In this document: piece by piece, positions 9,233 through 18,524 of the stretch
Position numbering within the stretch: position 1 is the stretch's first letter
How the letters are laid out: every line of letters begins with the position of its first letter
Assembly (NCBI RefSeq): GCF_003048375.1
Contig: NZ_CP021642.1
Span: 1,426,001-1,490,000 of the forward strand
Origin: Campylobacter concisus
Lineage (GTDB): Bacteria; Campylobacterota; Campylobacteria; Campylobacterales; Campylobacteraceae
Length of the DNA: 64,000 nt
Direction of reading: 5' to 3'
Notes under the pieces: model-generated
What the model was told of the DNA's origin: nothing
The model's database searches: none
Seen by the model: only the letters and a program-made list of their open reading frames with translations
Position numbers and translations under genes: made by a program

Positions 9233-10267
9233 TTACTCCATATTTTTTAAAATTTTTACTACATTTTTACTGCTGCCATGCCCTAGGTAGGCTCTTAGCT
9301 CATCGCAGCCTTTTAAGAATTTTTGCCTATCGCAGCTCTTGTAGGCTCTTAGCAAATTTTCAGCCGTTGCAAACTCTTGTATAAACTCCTCATGAAGCGG
9401 CTCTTTGCCCATGAAATCAAACATTATATTTGCAAGTCCCGCATGCTTGATCTTTACAAATTTTCTGGCGATAAAAACATCTATCGCTTTTGCCTTGTAT
9501 GCTAGCACAAATGGCGTGCCAATGAGCGCTGCTTCAAGCGTAGCAGTGCCAGAGCAGACAAAAGCAAAATCGCTCTCATACAAGGCTTCAGGCGTGTTTG
9601 AGATGACCTCAAAATTGCTCACATCGCCGTAAATTTCGCCCATTTTATCAAGCAAAAATGGCGGCACTACAAGCAGCCTTTTTGCTTCTATCTTTTTAGC
9701 AAGCTCTCTATAAACTGGCATCAGCCTAGAAATCTCTGACCTTCTTGAGCCTGGCAGAAAAGCCACTTTGCCACTGCTACTTAGGCTAGTTTTTTTAAGC
9801 TTTATCTCATCCATCAAAGGATGGCCCACGTAGGTCGAGCGACTATAAAATTTAGAGTCAAATGGCAGGATCGAAGCTAGGTTGTCACAGTATCTCTCCA
9901 CAACGCTCACTCTTTTTGGCTTCCACGCCCAAACTTGAGGCAAGATGTAGTATGTCACGGCTGCTTTTGCGCCGGCCTCTTTTATCGCCTTTGCAAGCGG
10001 CAGATTAAAGGCTGGACTGTCTATTAGCAGCACCGCATCAGCCTCTTTTGCCATCTGGCTCATCACTTTCACTGCCTTTTTTGCCTTAAAAATGAGTGGC
10101 AAAACCTCTACAAAGCCCATCGCTGAAAACTCGCTGCTTTTCATATATGGCATGCCAAACTCTTCGCTAAAAATTCCCATTAGCTCAAATTCGCCCTCAA
10201 AATTTTTCAAAATTTCTTTTAAATGCAAATTTGCCGATGGCTCAAGAGCGGAGACTAAAATTTTCAT
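9233..10267 (-). CDS. lpxB: Lipid-A-disaccharide synthase
   Basis: 344 residues, slightly shorter than the 380 of E. coli LpxB. A GT19 glycosyltransferase that joins UDP-diacylglucosamine and lipid X to form the lipid A disaccharide at the inner membrane. Family features are the start [17 protein letters not shown], the [13 protein letters not shown] segment, [23 protein letters not shown] and [14 protein letters not shown]. It is the first gene of the leftward cluster. The short spacer to surE (102 bases) must hold divergent promoters. Confidence 0.95.
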   Translation of the reverse strand: MKILVSALEPSANLHLKEILKNFEGEFELMGIFSEEFGMPYMKSSEFSAMGFVEVLPLIFKAKKAVKVMSQMAKEADAVLLIDSPAFNLPLAKAIKEAGAKAAVTYYILPQVWAWKPKRVSVVERYCDNLASILPFDSKFYSRSTYVGHPLMDEIKLKKTSLSSSGKVAFLPGSRRSEISRLMPVYRELAKKIEAKRLLVVPPFLLDKMGEIYGDVSNFEVISNTPEALYESDFAFVCSGTATLEAALIGTPFVLAYKAKAIDVFIARKFVKIKHAGLANIMFDFMGKEPLHEEFIQEFATAENLLRAYKSCDRQKFLKGCDELRAYLGHGSSKNVVKILKNME

Positions 10268-10336
10268 TTACACACTTTCATCAGGTCTTTTTTTGGGGGC
10301 ATTATACGCAAAAATTCTTTAAAATTTTAAGAAAGC

Positions 10337-10347
10337 TGTGATAAAAT
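10337..10347 (+). promoter_or_regulatory. Probable promoter -10 region of surE
   Basis: TGTGATAAAAT reads as an extended -10 box (TG-N-TAAAAT-like) 23 bases before the TTG start of surE. Housekeeping promoters of Campylobacter generally have a strong -10 region and a periodic AT-rich upstream stretch rather than a -35 box, and this site has that look. Confidence 0.5.
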
Positions 10348-10369
10348 CCAAGCCTTTAAAGGATAAAAT

Positions 10370-11146
10370 TTGAAAGAAATTTTGATAACAAATGACGATG
10401 GATTTGAGGCGACTGGCCTGCTTGCCTTAAAAGAAGCTTTAAGCGAGCTAGATGACGTAAATGTCACGATCGTAGCTCCAAGCTCTGAAAAATCAGCCTG
10501 CGCTCACTCTTTGACACTCACAAGACCGCTTAGATTTATAAAACTAGATGATGGCTTTTTTAAACTTGACGACGCAACGCCCAGCGACTGCGTCTATCTC
10601 GCACTTCATGCACTTTATAACAAAAAACCAGATCTAGTGATAAGTGGTATAAATCACGGGGCAAATTTAGGCGAAGATATCACCTACTCTGGCACGTGTG
10701 GAGCGGCGATGGAGGGCGTTTTGCAGGGCATTAGAAGCATCGCTTTTTCACAGTTTTATGAAAACAACTCACTAAATGAACTTGGCTTTGAACTAGCAAA
10801 AGAGATCGTTAAATTTATCGTGCCCAAGGTGCTAAATGATGAAATTTCGCTAAATCAAAGAGAATTTCTAAATGTAAATATCCCAGCCACAACTAGCAAA
10901 AATTTCAAAGGTTATGCCGTCGTGCCAGCTGGCAGACGCACCTACGCCACGCATGCCACGCTTAATCGCAACCCAAGAGGCATCGAGTACTACTGGCTTG
11001 GAAACGCCGCACTTGAATATGAAAAAGGCGAGCCAAGCGACATCAGCAAGGTAAATGAGGGCTTTGCAACGATAACGCCCATAAAACTAAATATGACTTC
11101 ATACGAGAGCTTGGAGAGCTTAAAAGTGAAATTTGATGCAAAATGA
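10370..11146 (+). CDS. surE: 5'/3'-nucleotidase SurE
   Basis: 258 residues starting at TTG, with AAAGGA upstream. The N-terminal ITNDDGFEATG segment supplies the metal-binding Asp pair, followed by APSSEKSACAHSLT, a SGINHGANLGEDITYSGTCGAAMEG motif and FLNVNIP. SurE hydrolyses nucleoside monophosphates and short polyphosphates in stationary-phase survival. It overlaps tcdA by about 11 bases, so the two form a small operon. Confidence 0.95.
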   Translation: MKEILITNDDGFEATGLLALKEALSELDDVNVTIVAPSSEKSACAHSLTLTRPLRFIKLDDGFFKLDDATPSDCVYLALHALYNKKPDLVISGINHGANLGEDITYSGTCGAAMEGVLQGIRSIAFSQFYENNSLNELGFELAKEIVKFIVPKVLNDEISLNQREFLNVNIPATTSKNFKGYAVVPAGRRTYATHATLNRNPRGIEYYWLGNAALEYEKGEPSDISKVNEGFATITPIKLNMTSYESLESLKVKFDAK

Positions 11147-11786
11147 TAGATTTACAAGGATAAGATGGCTCTTTGGCGAGGATGGTTTTAGCAAGCTTCA
11201 AAGCGCAAAAGTGCTAGTTTGCGGAGCCGGAGGTGTTGGTGGGATGTGCGTGGATGCGCTTGCTAGAAGCGGGGTCGGAAGCATTACTCTAATCGATAAA
11301 GACATCTTTGACGTGACAAATCAAAACCGCCAAATTTATAGCGAAAATGTAGGCGGCGTAAAGGTGGAGGAGTTTGCCAAAATTTATCCTTGCATCACGC
11401 CTATGCAGACGCTGATCACGCCTGAGTTTGTCGCTGGATTTGACTTTAGTAAATTTGACGTGGTGATCGATGCGATCGATGATATCGCCGCCAAGATCGC
11501 CCTTGCAAATGCGGTAGATCCTAGCAAATTTATAGCCTCGATGGGTGGGGCAAAAAGGGTTGATCCAACCAAGATCAAAGTGGCCTGCGTTTGGAAAACA
11601 TCGGTCGATCCACTTGCTAGAAAATATAGAAATGAGCTCAAAAAATCAGGCTTTAGCGGTAAATTTGACGTGGTCTTTTCAACAGAAGAGCCACTTTGCA
11701 AGCCACTTGGAAGCTTCATGGGCGTGACTGCTTGCTTTGGGCTAAATTTAGCCTCATTAGCTGTTAAAAAGATAGTTGAACAGTAA
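11136..11786 (+). CDS. tcdA: tRNA threonylcarbamoyladenosine dehydratase
   Basis: 216 residues from ATG at 11136, the TTG one codon earlier being an alternative. An E1-like ThiF-fold protein: the GAGGVGG nucleotide-binding loop, the DKDIFDVTNQNRQI segment, IDAIDDI and the late VFSTEEP all match TcdA (CsdL/YgdL), which cyclises t6A37 of tRNAs to ct6A. It is about 50 residues shorter than the E. coli protein. The RIRWLFGEDGFSKLQ start is typical. It ends before the non-coding stem-loop region. Confidence 0.9.
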   Translation: MQNDRFTRIRWLFGEDGFSKLQSAKVLVCGAGGVGGMCVDALARSGVGSITLIDKDIFDVTNQNRQIYSENVGGVKVEEFAKIYPCITPMQTLITPEFVAGFDFSKFDVVIDAIDDIAAKIALANAVDPSKFIASMGGAKRVDPTKIKVACVWKTSVDPLARKYRNELKKSGFSGKFDVVFSTEEPLCKPLGSFMGVTACFGLNLASLAVKKIVEQ

Positions 11787-11962
11787 GCCTAAATTTACAC
11801 TCCGAGCAAAATTTCAAATTAGAGCTAACATTTTGGATAAATTTAACAGCCAGCTCTACAATACACAAATTTAACAATCCAAGATGAGCGTCTAGCAAAT
11901 TTTAAAATTTACAAGCGATCATATCACATCACCAAATTTTAAACTTGCTAGAGTTTTAATTT

Positions 11963-11990
11963 GCATGCAGTGCAAAGCACTGAGGCATGC
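11963..11990 (+). repeat. Stem-loop A of the tcdA-mcp intergenic region
   Basis: GCATGC pairs with GCATGC at the outside, and an inner AGTGC / GCACT stem closes a three-base AAA loop. Three bases (GAG) bulge between the stems on the 3' side. No T-run follows, so it does not look like a terminator. Confidence 0.6.
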
Positions 11991-12025
11991 CACTTCTAAC
12001 GTGCGAGGGGATTGGGGGATTTAAA

Positions 12026-12074
12026 AAGGGGGATAAGGGGACGGCTTCGTAATTCAAGTCCCCTTGTCTCCCTT
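12026..12074 (+). repeat. Stem-loop B: 17-pair stem with wobble pairs
   Basis: Arms 12026-12042 and 12058-12074 pair over 17 positions around a 15-base loop (12043-12057). Fifteen pairs are Watson-Crick, and two (31/69 and 34/66 in the 12000s) are G-U only if the plus strand is RNA. On the opposite strand these would be A-C mismatches. The arm is G-rich, unlike the surrounding AT-rich DNA, and no T-run follows the 3' arm. Confidence 0.65.
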
Positions 12075-12116
12075 AACAAAGAAAGAAAACTTTAAATTTC
12101 TAAAAAAGTATTTTAC

Positions 12117-12228
12117 AAATTTTAAAATTTCATTCACTCGCAAGAATTGACTACTAAAATTTGGCTTCGCTTACAGCTTAGCTCAAATTTTAGAGCCGAA
12201 ATTACTCGTTCATGAAATTTTAAAATTT
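12117..12228 (+). repeat. Nested inverted repeat C (112 bases)
   Basis: Outer arms of 17 bases at 12117-12133 and 12212-12228 are perfect inverted copies. Inside them a second perfect 10-base inverted pair lies at 12154-12163 and 12184-12193, with a loop of about 20 bases. The word GGCTTCG occurs in the inner loop (from 12163) and also in the loop of stem-loop B (from 12043). No open frame covers the region. Confidence 0.6.
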
Positions 12229-12291
12229 TATGGATAGTTTTATAAGTTAAATTTAGAATTTAAAGCAGAAAAACAAGTAGTCTAAAATTCA

Positions 12292-12319
12292 CATAGTCCT
12301 CTAAATTTAGAGGACTATG
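12292..12319. terminator. 28-base perfect palindrome, likely terminator of the chemoreceptor gene
   Basis: Arms CATAGTCCTCTAAA and TTTAGAGGACTATG meet with no spacer. The element lies 45 bases past the stop of the leftward chemoreceptor gene and is followed in that direction by TGAATTTTAG. The T-run is modest, so termination is likely but a protein-binding palindrome is not excluded. Confidence 0.55.
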
Positions 12320-12364
12320 CTTTGTGTTTTATCGTGGTCTTTGGTTATCTTTACAATAAGTCTT

Positions 12365-14317
12365 TTAAAACCTCTTCTTCCTAACATCCTCAACAATAGC
12401 TTTAGCCATCTCATCTACTTCTGATGTTACTTCGTTTGCTTGGTTGGCAATTACAACATTTTCTTTTGTTAGGTGATCTATTTGAGCAACTGATTGATTT
12501 ATCATATTTATGCCTTCACTTTGCTCTTTGATTGATTCACTCATCTCATTTATTGATTGAGCTAATACATTTGTATTTGCTTCTATCTCACCAAGAGATT
12601 TTTGAGTACGTTCAGCTAGTTTTCTAACTTCATCAGCAACAACTGCAAATCCTCTACCATGCTCTCCAGCTCTAGCTGCTTCAATTGCAGCATTAAGAGC
12701 TAGAAGGTTAGTTTGATCTGCTATATCTCTAATGATAGTTATGATGTTTTTAATTTCATCACTTTGTCTTATAACATCAGCTGTCTTTTGAGAGATGGCA
12801 TTCATTGAGCTAGACATTTGCTCAACTGCAGCTGCTGATTCTTGTAAGCTATTTGCTTGAGTGTTTGCTGAGCTTGCTACTTTTGATACTGAGCTAGCTA
12901 GAAGTTTAGCTTTTTCTTCAAGTACTTGAGCTTGGTTTAGATTGTCATTTAGCATTTTAGATATTTCAATGCCTAGAGAGTTTATACCACTTGCTATCTT
13001 ACCATCATCATCAAGTCTTTTTGTAAAGTCTTGGTTTTTATAAGTGTTTAGTAGATCAAGTACATCTTTACCATTACTTGATATTGCACTTTTAAGAGCA
13101 AGTTGTAGATCTTTAAATGTGCTTTTTAGTTGATTTAGAGCTGGGTTATTAGTATCAGCTTCTAAGCTTGCTTCATAGTTGCCATCTTTTATCTCATTTA
13201 CAAAGGTGTTGGCTTTTTGGATGAAGATACTTTGATCTTTCATACCATCTTCAATGGCCTTTGTGTTTTTGTTTATTAAATCTGCCATTTGGCCAAATTC
13301 ATCTTTAGATGTTATCTCTATAGGTTGGGCTTTGTTTGTCTTGTGATTTAGTAGATCAAAGAAAGATAGCAGGCCTGTTTTTAGTTTGAGGATGATTTTT
13401 AGGAGGTATGAAGATAGATAAAGCGAGAGCAATAGTCCTAAAATAAGCACCACCACAAGCACTCCAACAGATGCATAAGCAAGTGAGTTTAGATCCTCTA
13501 AAAGCTCATCTTTGTCAAGCTCGCCGATAAGATACCAGCCCATACTTTTGATATATTTTGAGCCGATCAATAAATTTCTACCATCTTTATCTAGCGATAT
13601 GTAGCTGCCATTTTCGTTGATTAGCTTTTTAAGGTTTGCATCACCAACTAAATCTTTCAGATTGCCGCTTACATCTTTGCCGATCTTGATGTCGCCTTTT
13701 TCATCGACCAGTAGAAATTTACCGCCACGACCTATCTTTTGTGACTGAACAAAATTTACTATCTCGCTTAAATTTACGCCAGTCGCTGCGATACCATAAA
13801 ATTTATCATCTTTTTGAACCTTATAGTTTATATACATCATTATCTTGCCGCTGCCGTCTTCAGCCTTGTTGATGTCGATCAGGCTTAGGCTGCTGCCATC
13901 TTTTAAGGCGTAGTACCATTTGTCATTTTCTGGGTTAATGACCTTTAAAATTTTATCTTCGACATAGTAGTTTAGGGTTTTGTCTGAGCCAAACATTATC
14001 GTATCTAACTTTAAATTTTTAGCAAGAGTCTGAAAATAGTCAAACAAGACCTTTCTGCCGTGCTCGTCCTCGCCATTTTTTACCCAGTCTATTAAGAAGC
14101 TATTTTGAGTTATTTGATAAGAAGCGTCGATTATCTTATCGATGTAAGATTCTATTTTATAACCAACTTCATTGACAGCAAGTGGGAATTCTTTACTTTC
14201 GACCCTGTCGGTATATAAATTTTTAGCCATGTTATAGGTCACAAGACCAACCACACTAACACAAACCAAAAGCATGACACTTAGCACAAGTGCCGTTCTC
14301 ATCCTGAGTGATTTCAT
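12365..14317 (-). CDS. Methyl-accepting chemotaxis protein with periplasmic dCache domain
   Basis: 650 residues from ATG at 14317, preceded by AAGGAGAATGCA. The open frame starts nine codons earlier without a ribosome site. Order: a membrane helix (about 6-26), a periplasmic double-Cache sensor (about 30-275) with the NDKWYYAL segment typical of ligand-binding Cache domains, a second helix (about 278-305), a HAMP-like linker, and the cytoplasmic signalling hairpin with [20 protein letters not shown] near 540. The chain ends VEDVRKKRF, a tail seen in Campylobacter Tlp receptors. The ligand cannot be read from sequence. It stands alone, with its own terminator-like palindrome. Confidence 0.93.
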   Translation of the reverse strand: MKSLRMRTALVLSVMLLVCVSVVGLVTYNMAKNLYTDRVESKEFPLAVNEVGYKIESYIDKIIDASYQITQNSFLIDWVKNGEDEHGRKVLFDYFQTLAKNLKLDTIMFGSDKTLNYYVEDKILKVINPENDKWYYALKDGSSLSLIDINKAEDGSGKIMMYINYKVQKDDKFYGIAATGVNLSEIVNFVQSQKIGRGGKFLLVDEKGDIKIGKDVSGNLKDLVGDANLKKLINENGSYISLDKDGRNLLIGSKYIKSMGWYLIGELDKDELLEDLNSLAYASVGVLVVVLILGLLLSLYLSSYLLKIILKLKTGLLSFFDLLNHKTNKAQPIEITSKDEFGQMADLINKNTKAIEDGMKDQSIFIQKANTFVNEIKDGNYEASLEADTNNPALNQLKSTFKDLQLALKSAISSNGKDVLDLLNTYKNQDFTKRLDDDGKIASGINSLGIEISKMLNDNLNQAQVLEEKAKLLASSVSKVASSANTQANSLQESAAAVEQMSSSMNAISQKTADVIRQSDEIKNIITIIRDIADQTNLLALNAAIEAARAGEHGRGFAVVADEVRKLAERTQKSLGEIEANTNVLAQSINEMSESIKEQSEGINMINQSVAQIDHLTKENVVIANQANEVTSEVDEMAKAIVEDVRKKRF

Positions 14318-14445
14318 TGCATTCTCCTTAAAGTAAATTGACAATTTTATTACAATATATTTAAATAATATTAAATTTTATAAATTAGAAATTTGTGAGA
14401 TTTTTTGCAAGAAGCATCTTACCTCTTGCAAATTTATATTAGGAT

Positions 14446-15216
14446 TTATTTTTTAAGATCGTATTTAGCGAGCATTTTGTCAAATTCACCAGATTTTTGT
14501 AGCTCTTCGATCGCAGCATCTATCTTTTTGATAAGATCAGTGTGTTTGCCCTTATCAAATGCCATCGCAAAGCCCTCTGTGCCGTCAGGAAGTCTTAAAA
14601 ACTCCTCTAAATCTGGATTTTGTTTTAAAAACTCAACACCTATTGGACTATCAGTAAGCACAACATCGATCTTGCCGGCATTTAGTGACATTATAGCTGC
14701 CGCTACGTTTTCAGCCGGGATCGACTGAGTTGTGATCTTTTTAGCTGCCTCTTCTTGAAGTGTGCCAACTTGAGCTGAAATTTTCTTATCTTTAAGGTTG
14801 TCTTTATTTACATCTGAGCCTTTTTTGCGGATAAATAAATTCTCTGAAAAATAATATGGCTTAGTAAAATCAACAGACTTTCTTCTCTCATCTGTAGCAC
14901 TCATACCGCTTATCGCGATATCGATCTTGCCAGTTTTTAAAGCTGGTATTAGCCCGTCAAAACTCATATTTGCAACGTCAAATTTGATCCCAGTTTTTTT
15001 AGTGATCTCATTTAGAAGATCGATCTCAAAACCAACGATTTGATTTTTATCATCAAGATACTCAAACGGAGGATAATCAGCACTTGAACCCACCTTATAA
15101 ACTACCTCTTTGCTAGCTTCTGGCGCATTTGCAGTGGTTTTTTTACCACTATCATCACCACAACCTATAAAAAACATAACTAACCCTAACGCTAGAACTT
15201 TTAAAAAATTTTTCAT
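14446..15216 (-). CDS. Amino-acid ABC transporter, substrate-binding lipoprotein
   Basis: 256 residues with a lipoprotein signal ending FFIGC (Cys19). Mature part is a family-3 solute-binding protein: VGSSADYPPFEYLDDKNQIVGFEIDLL, DGLIPALKTGKIDIAISGM, and TDERRKSVDFTKPYY. These proteins bind polar amino acids such as His, Arg, Gln or Cys and deliver them to a GlnP-type permease. A clear AAGGAG precedes the start. It follows the ATPase gene by 11 bases and is the last gene of the operon. Campylobacter relatives (CjaA, Peb1) are also antigens, but which one this equals cannot be decided here. Confidence 0.93.
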   Translation of the reverse strand: MKNFLKVLALGLVMFFIGCGDDSGKKTTANAPEASKEVVYKVGSSADYPPFEYLDDKNQIVGFEIDLLNEITKKTGIKFDVANMSFDGLIPALKTGKIDIAISGMSATDERRKSVDFTKPYYFSENLFIRKKGSDVNKDNLKDKKISAQVGTLQEEAAKKITTQSIPAENVAAAIMSLNAGKIDVVLTDSPIGVEFLKQNPDLEEFLRLPDGTEGFAMAFDKGKHTDLIKKIDAAIEELQKSGEFDKMLAKYDLKK

Positions 15217-15227
15217 TTTACTCCTTA

Positions 15228-15956
15228 TTAGTGATTTAAAATTTTACCTAAAAACTCTCGCAGACGCTCGTGCTGCGGATTTGTAAAGACATTTTTTGGT
15301 GTGTCATCAACTGCTATCTTGCCTTTATCCATAAAGAAAATTCTATTTGCCACGTTTCTTGCAAAGCCCATCTCGTGAGTCACCACAAGCATCGTTATGC
15401 CCTTTGCTGCGACGTCCTTCATGATATCAAGCACCTCTCCGATCATCTCAGGATCTAGCGCACTTGTTGGCTCGTCAAATAGTATCACCTCTGGCTCCAT
15501 AGCTAGGCTTCTAGCGATGGCGATACGCTGCTTTTGACCGCCTGAGAGCTTGTGCGGATAGGCAAATTTCTTATCGCTTAGCCCAACGCTCTTTAGCAGT
15601 TCATCTGCCCTCCTCTCAGCGCTCTCTTTATCTAAAATCCCAGCTTTTATCGGAGCTAGGGTTAAATTTTGCAAGACGTTTTTGTTTGCAAAAAGGTTAA
15701 AGTGCTGAAATACCATGCTCACTTTTTGGCGAATTTTATTTATGTCTGATTTTTTATCCAAGATATCTTCGCCATTTATCTTGATATGCCCGCTATCTGG
15801 CTCTTCAAGGCGGTTTATACAACGCAAAAATGTACTTTTTCCGCCACCACTTGGACCAATTATCGCTATAACTTCACCTTTTTTGATATCTACGCTAATA
15901 TCATTTAAAACACGCAAATCGCCATAACTTTTGTTTAAATTTTTAATCTCAATCAT
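15228..15956 (-). CDS. Polar amino-acid ABC transporter ATPase (GlnQ/HisP type)
   Basis: 242 residues. Walker A GPSGGGKST (residues about 34-42), Q-loop at VSMVFQHFNLF, signature LSGGQKQRIAIARSLAM, Walker B VILFDEPTSALDPE and the switch histidine in VVTHEMGF are all present and in order. Length and sequence match the GlnQ/HisP/ArtP branch. The start overlaps the end of the permease gene by 8 bases. It energises uptake of the amino acid bound by the downstream lipoprotein. Confidence 0.95.
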   Translation of the reverse strand: MIEIKNLNKSYGDLRVLNDISVDIKKGEVIAIIGPSGGGKSTFLRCINRLEEPDSGHIKINGEDILDKKSDINKIRQKVSMVFQHFNLFANKNVLQNLTLAPIKAGILDKESAERRADELLKSVGLSDKKFAYPHKLSGGQKQRIAIARSLAMEPEVILFDEPTSALDPEMIGEVLDIMKDVAAKGITMLVVTHEMGFARNVANRIFFMDKGKIAVDDTPKNVFTNPQHERLREFLGKILNH

Positions 15957-16665
15957 GGCGATTTAGTCTCCTCTCAAGTAGTTTCACCAAAAGGGTGAAA
16001 AATTTAACACTCACGTAATATACAATGCCCGTAAAAATAACTGGCTCTGGGCTGTAAAAGACCGCTTGAAGGCTCTTACTTTGCATCGTAATATCAACGA
16101 CGCTTATGTAGCCAACGACTGAGGTCTCTTTAAAAAGCGATATAAATTCATTTGCAAGCGCTGGCAAGATATTTTTAGTAGCTTGTGGGAAGACTATCTC
16201 ACGCATCGAAACGTAGTAGTTTAGCCCCATCGCCCTAGCTGCCTCCATCTGACCTTTATCGACGCTGTTTATGCCGCTTCTTACGATCTCAGCGACGTAT
16301 GCAGAGCTATTTAAGCCAAGTGCGATCACAGCGACATAGAAGTTATCGCTCCAAGTGGCAAAAATCACCACAGAAAATATTAGAAGTTGAAGTATTACAG
16401 GCGTTCCACGCAAGATGTCGATATACTCATCTATGACGAAATTTAAAACCTTGATATCTAAAAATTTAATAAAAGCTAAAATAAATCCAAGTGTGATGCC
16501 TATAGCGATACCGCCTATCGTAAGGCCAAGTGTTACTCCATAACTTTTGATATATGCGATCTCTTGCGCCTCGCTAAGATCTCTTGGATAGAAAAAGTAT
16601 GTTCCAAGTGAGACAATTATTATAAAAAATAGAAATTTGGCTAAATTTTGAGCGTTCAACTTCAT
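15949..16665 (-). CDS. Polar amino-acid ABC transporter permease
   Basis: About 238 residues with five or so membrane helices and the HEAAMARG-type cytoplasmic loop MEAARAMGLNYYVSMREIVFPQA that contacts the ATPase. It is a HisM/GlnP-family permease with ILRGTPVILQL as the family signature. The start is uncertain: ATG at 16665 has GAAAGG directly against it, whereas TTG at 16659 has AGGA at proper spacing. The frame is also open up to 16713. It is the first gene of the three-gene importer. Confidence 0.92.
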   Translation of the reverse strand: MKLNAQNLAKFLFFIIIVSLGTYFFYPRDLSEAQEIAYIKSYGVTLGLTIGGIAIGITLGFILAFIKFLDIKVLNFVIDEYIDILRGTPVILQLLIFSVVIFATWSDNFYVAVIALGLNSSAYVAEIVRSGINSVDKGQMEAARAMGLNYYVSMREIVFPQATKNILPALANEFISLFKETSVVGYISVVDITMQSKSLQAVFYSPEPVIFTGIVYYVSVKFFTLLVKLLERRLNRHD

Positions 16666-16766
16666 CCTTTCTTTAAAATGTAGCCTTAAATGATACGAAA
16701 AAAAATATATCATTTTGCTTAAAATTTTTTAAGGAATAAGCCAGCTCATTGAAATTTAAATGAATT

Positions 16767-16772
16767 TATAAT
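16767..16772 (+). promoter_or_regulatory. Probable -10 box of putP
   Basis: A perfect TATAAT in AT-rich DNA, 35 bases before the putP start codon. A ribosome site (GAAAGGA) lies between them. Confidence 0.5.
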
Positions 16773-16807
16773 AACATAAGCGTTTTATTTTATTTGAAAG
16801 GAATTTT

Positions 16808-18295
16808 ATGAGCTTTGGGTCTTATTTAGCCATCGCCATCTATTTTGGTTTCTTGCTCTTTATCGGACGATATTTCTACGATAAAAACGCAAGTATGAAC
16901 GAGTATCTACTGGATAACCGTCAAATGGGTCCAGTCGTCACCGCACTTAGCGCTGGCGCTTCTGATATGAGTGGTTGGATGCTACTTGGCGTGCCCGGGG
17001 CCTTATACGCAACTGGCGTTGCAAATGTCTGGATGATAGCTGGTCTTATCGTGGGAGCTTACTGCAACTACTTATTTTTAGCAAAAAGGCTTAGGGTCTA
17101 TACCGAGGTTGCAAGCGACAGCATCACGATACCTGATTTTTTAGAAAACCGCTTTAAGGATAGGACGAAAATTTTAAGGATCATCTCAGGTCTTATCATC
17201 TTGATATTTTTCACACTTTACGTAAGTAGTGGCATCATCGCTGGAGGCAAGACTTTTGAGAGCTTTTTTGGCTTAAAATTTGCATACGGAGCGGTCTTTA
17301 CGCTCATAATCGTAGTCTTTTACACGTTTTTTGGCGGATTTAAAGCCGTTAGCATAACTGACGCATTTCAGGGCCTTTTGATGTTTTGTGTCCTAGTCTC
17401 GATCCCAGTCGTGGCATATCTAAATTTAGACCTGCCAAGCGATACAAATTTGATAAAAGAGATAAGCAGGCTTGATGCAAATCACCTAAACCCATTTAGA
17501 GATCAGACTTTCTGGGGAATTTTGGGCCTTTTAGCTTGGGGCTTTGGCTACTTTGGACAGCCACATATCATCGTTAGATTTATGGCGATACGCGACTCAA
17601 AAGAGCTTGCAAAGGCAAGAAGGATCGGCATCGGCTGGATGACGATCGGCCTACTAGGTGCAATTATGAGTGGACTTATCGGCTTTGTCTATTTTAGCCA
17701 AAGAGGCGGACTAAGCGATCCTGAGACCGTATTTTTAAAGCTTGGTGAGCTACTTTTCCCACCATTTTTTATAGGTATCATCATCTCAGCCGTGCTTTCA
17801 GCGATCATGAGCACTATCTCAAGCCAGCTTTTGGTTACATCAAGCTCGGTCACAAAAGATTTTATCTTTGCATTTTATAAAAAAGAGGTGAGCCAAAGCA
17901 CACAAACAGCGATCAGCCGCTATGCAGTCGTGGTCGTAGCGATAATTGCCACCGTACTTGCCTTTATCTCTACAGATAACGTTTTAAACGTCGTTGGCAA
18001 CGCTTGGGCTGGATTTGGCGCGAGCTTTGGGCCAGTGCTTCTTTTTAGCCTTTACTGGAAACGCATGAGCGCACTTGGAGCGCTTGCTGGCATGATAGCT
18101 GGCGGTGCGACTGTGATATTTTGGATAACATCAGGGCTAAATGCCTATGTTTATGAAATTTTACCAGGCATTTTAACCTCAAGCCTAGCCATCATCATGG
18201 TCAGTATCTGGGGCGACGCAATAAACAAAATGACTAGCGAGCCACACGAGCAAGTGATAAAAGATGAATTTGAAAAGATGAAAAAAAGGCTTTAG
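16808..18295 (+). CDS. putP: Sodium/proline symporter PutP
   Basis: 495 residues with about 13 membrane helices, the size of PutP. A sodium:solute symporter (SSS family) that imports L-proline with Na+. Recognisable stretches are GASDMSGWMLLGVPGA in helix 2 (sodium and proline site), GFGYFGQPHIIVRFMAI, and the Ser/Thr-rich SAIMSTISSQLLVTSS segment. The start has GAAAGGAATTTTATG. It is monocistronic with a stem-loop after it. Proline is a known carbon source of Campylobacter, though putA is not in the window. Confidence 0.95.
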   Translation: MSFGSYLAIAIYFGFLLFIGRYFYDKNASMNEYLLDNRQMGPVVTALSAGASDMSGWMLLGVPGALYATGVANVWMIAGLIVGAYCNYLFLAKRLRVYTEVASDSITIPDFLENRFKDRTKILRIISGLIILIFFTLYVSSGIIAGGKTFESFFGLKFAYGAVFTLIIVVFYTFFGGFKAVSITDAFQGLLMFCVLVSIPVVAYLNLDLPSDTNLIKEISRLDANHLNPFRDQTFWGILGLLAWGFGYFGQPHIIVRFMAIRDSKELAKARRIGIGWMTIGLLGAIMSGLIGFVYFSQRGGLSDPETVFLKLGELLFPPFFIGIIISAVLSAIMSTISSQLLVTSSSVTKDFIFAFYKKEVSQSTQTAISRYAVVVVAIIATVLAFISTDNVLNVVGNAWAGFGASFGPVLLFSLYWKRMSALGALAGMIAGGATVIFWITSGLNAYVYEILPGILTSSLAIIMVSIWGDAINKMTSEPHEQVIKDEFEKMKKRL

Positions 18296-18309
18296 GTCTT
18301 AAATTTATA

Positions 18310-18342
18310 AGAAATTCCTAGTACTTGTAACTGGGAATTTCT
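18310..18342 (+). terminator. Stem-loop after putP
   Basis: Arms AGAAATTCCTAGT and ACTGGGAATTTCT form a 13-pair stem with one T-G wobble and a seven-base loop, 15 bases past the putP stop. The tail is AT-rich rather than a pure T-run. Confidence 0.6.
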
Positions 18343-18504
18343 AAAATTTATCTTACCGTCTTTATTGGATAATTATTTCTCGCTCTTCATATAAATTTAC
18401 AAAATAAGTATTTGCAATGCTTTTCTATCTTGTATGCAGTAACACTGCAATTTTCAAATTTGCATTTAACTATATTCTAAAATTTAGCCTTTAGATATAA
18501 AAAC
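18343..18504. other. Gap between putP and the decayed reductase
   Basis: AT-rich DNA with stops in all frames. I see no gene, RNA gene or clear repeat in it. Confidence 0.5.
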
Positions 18505-18520
18505 ACACCTTTAGTGGTGT
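18505..18520 (+). terminator. Short stem-loop with T-run
   Basis: ACACC / GGTGT stem followed by CTTTTTAAC. It resembles a rho-independent terminator read rightwards, five bases before the end of the decayed gene that reads leftwards. What it once terminated is unclear. Confidence 0.45.
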
Positions 18521-18524
18521 CTTT

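Noticed and set aside
12365-13390. Mosaic chemoreceptor with a transferred signalling half
   Set aside because: A by-eye sample of base composition varied within both halves, so I could not support a clear boundary.
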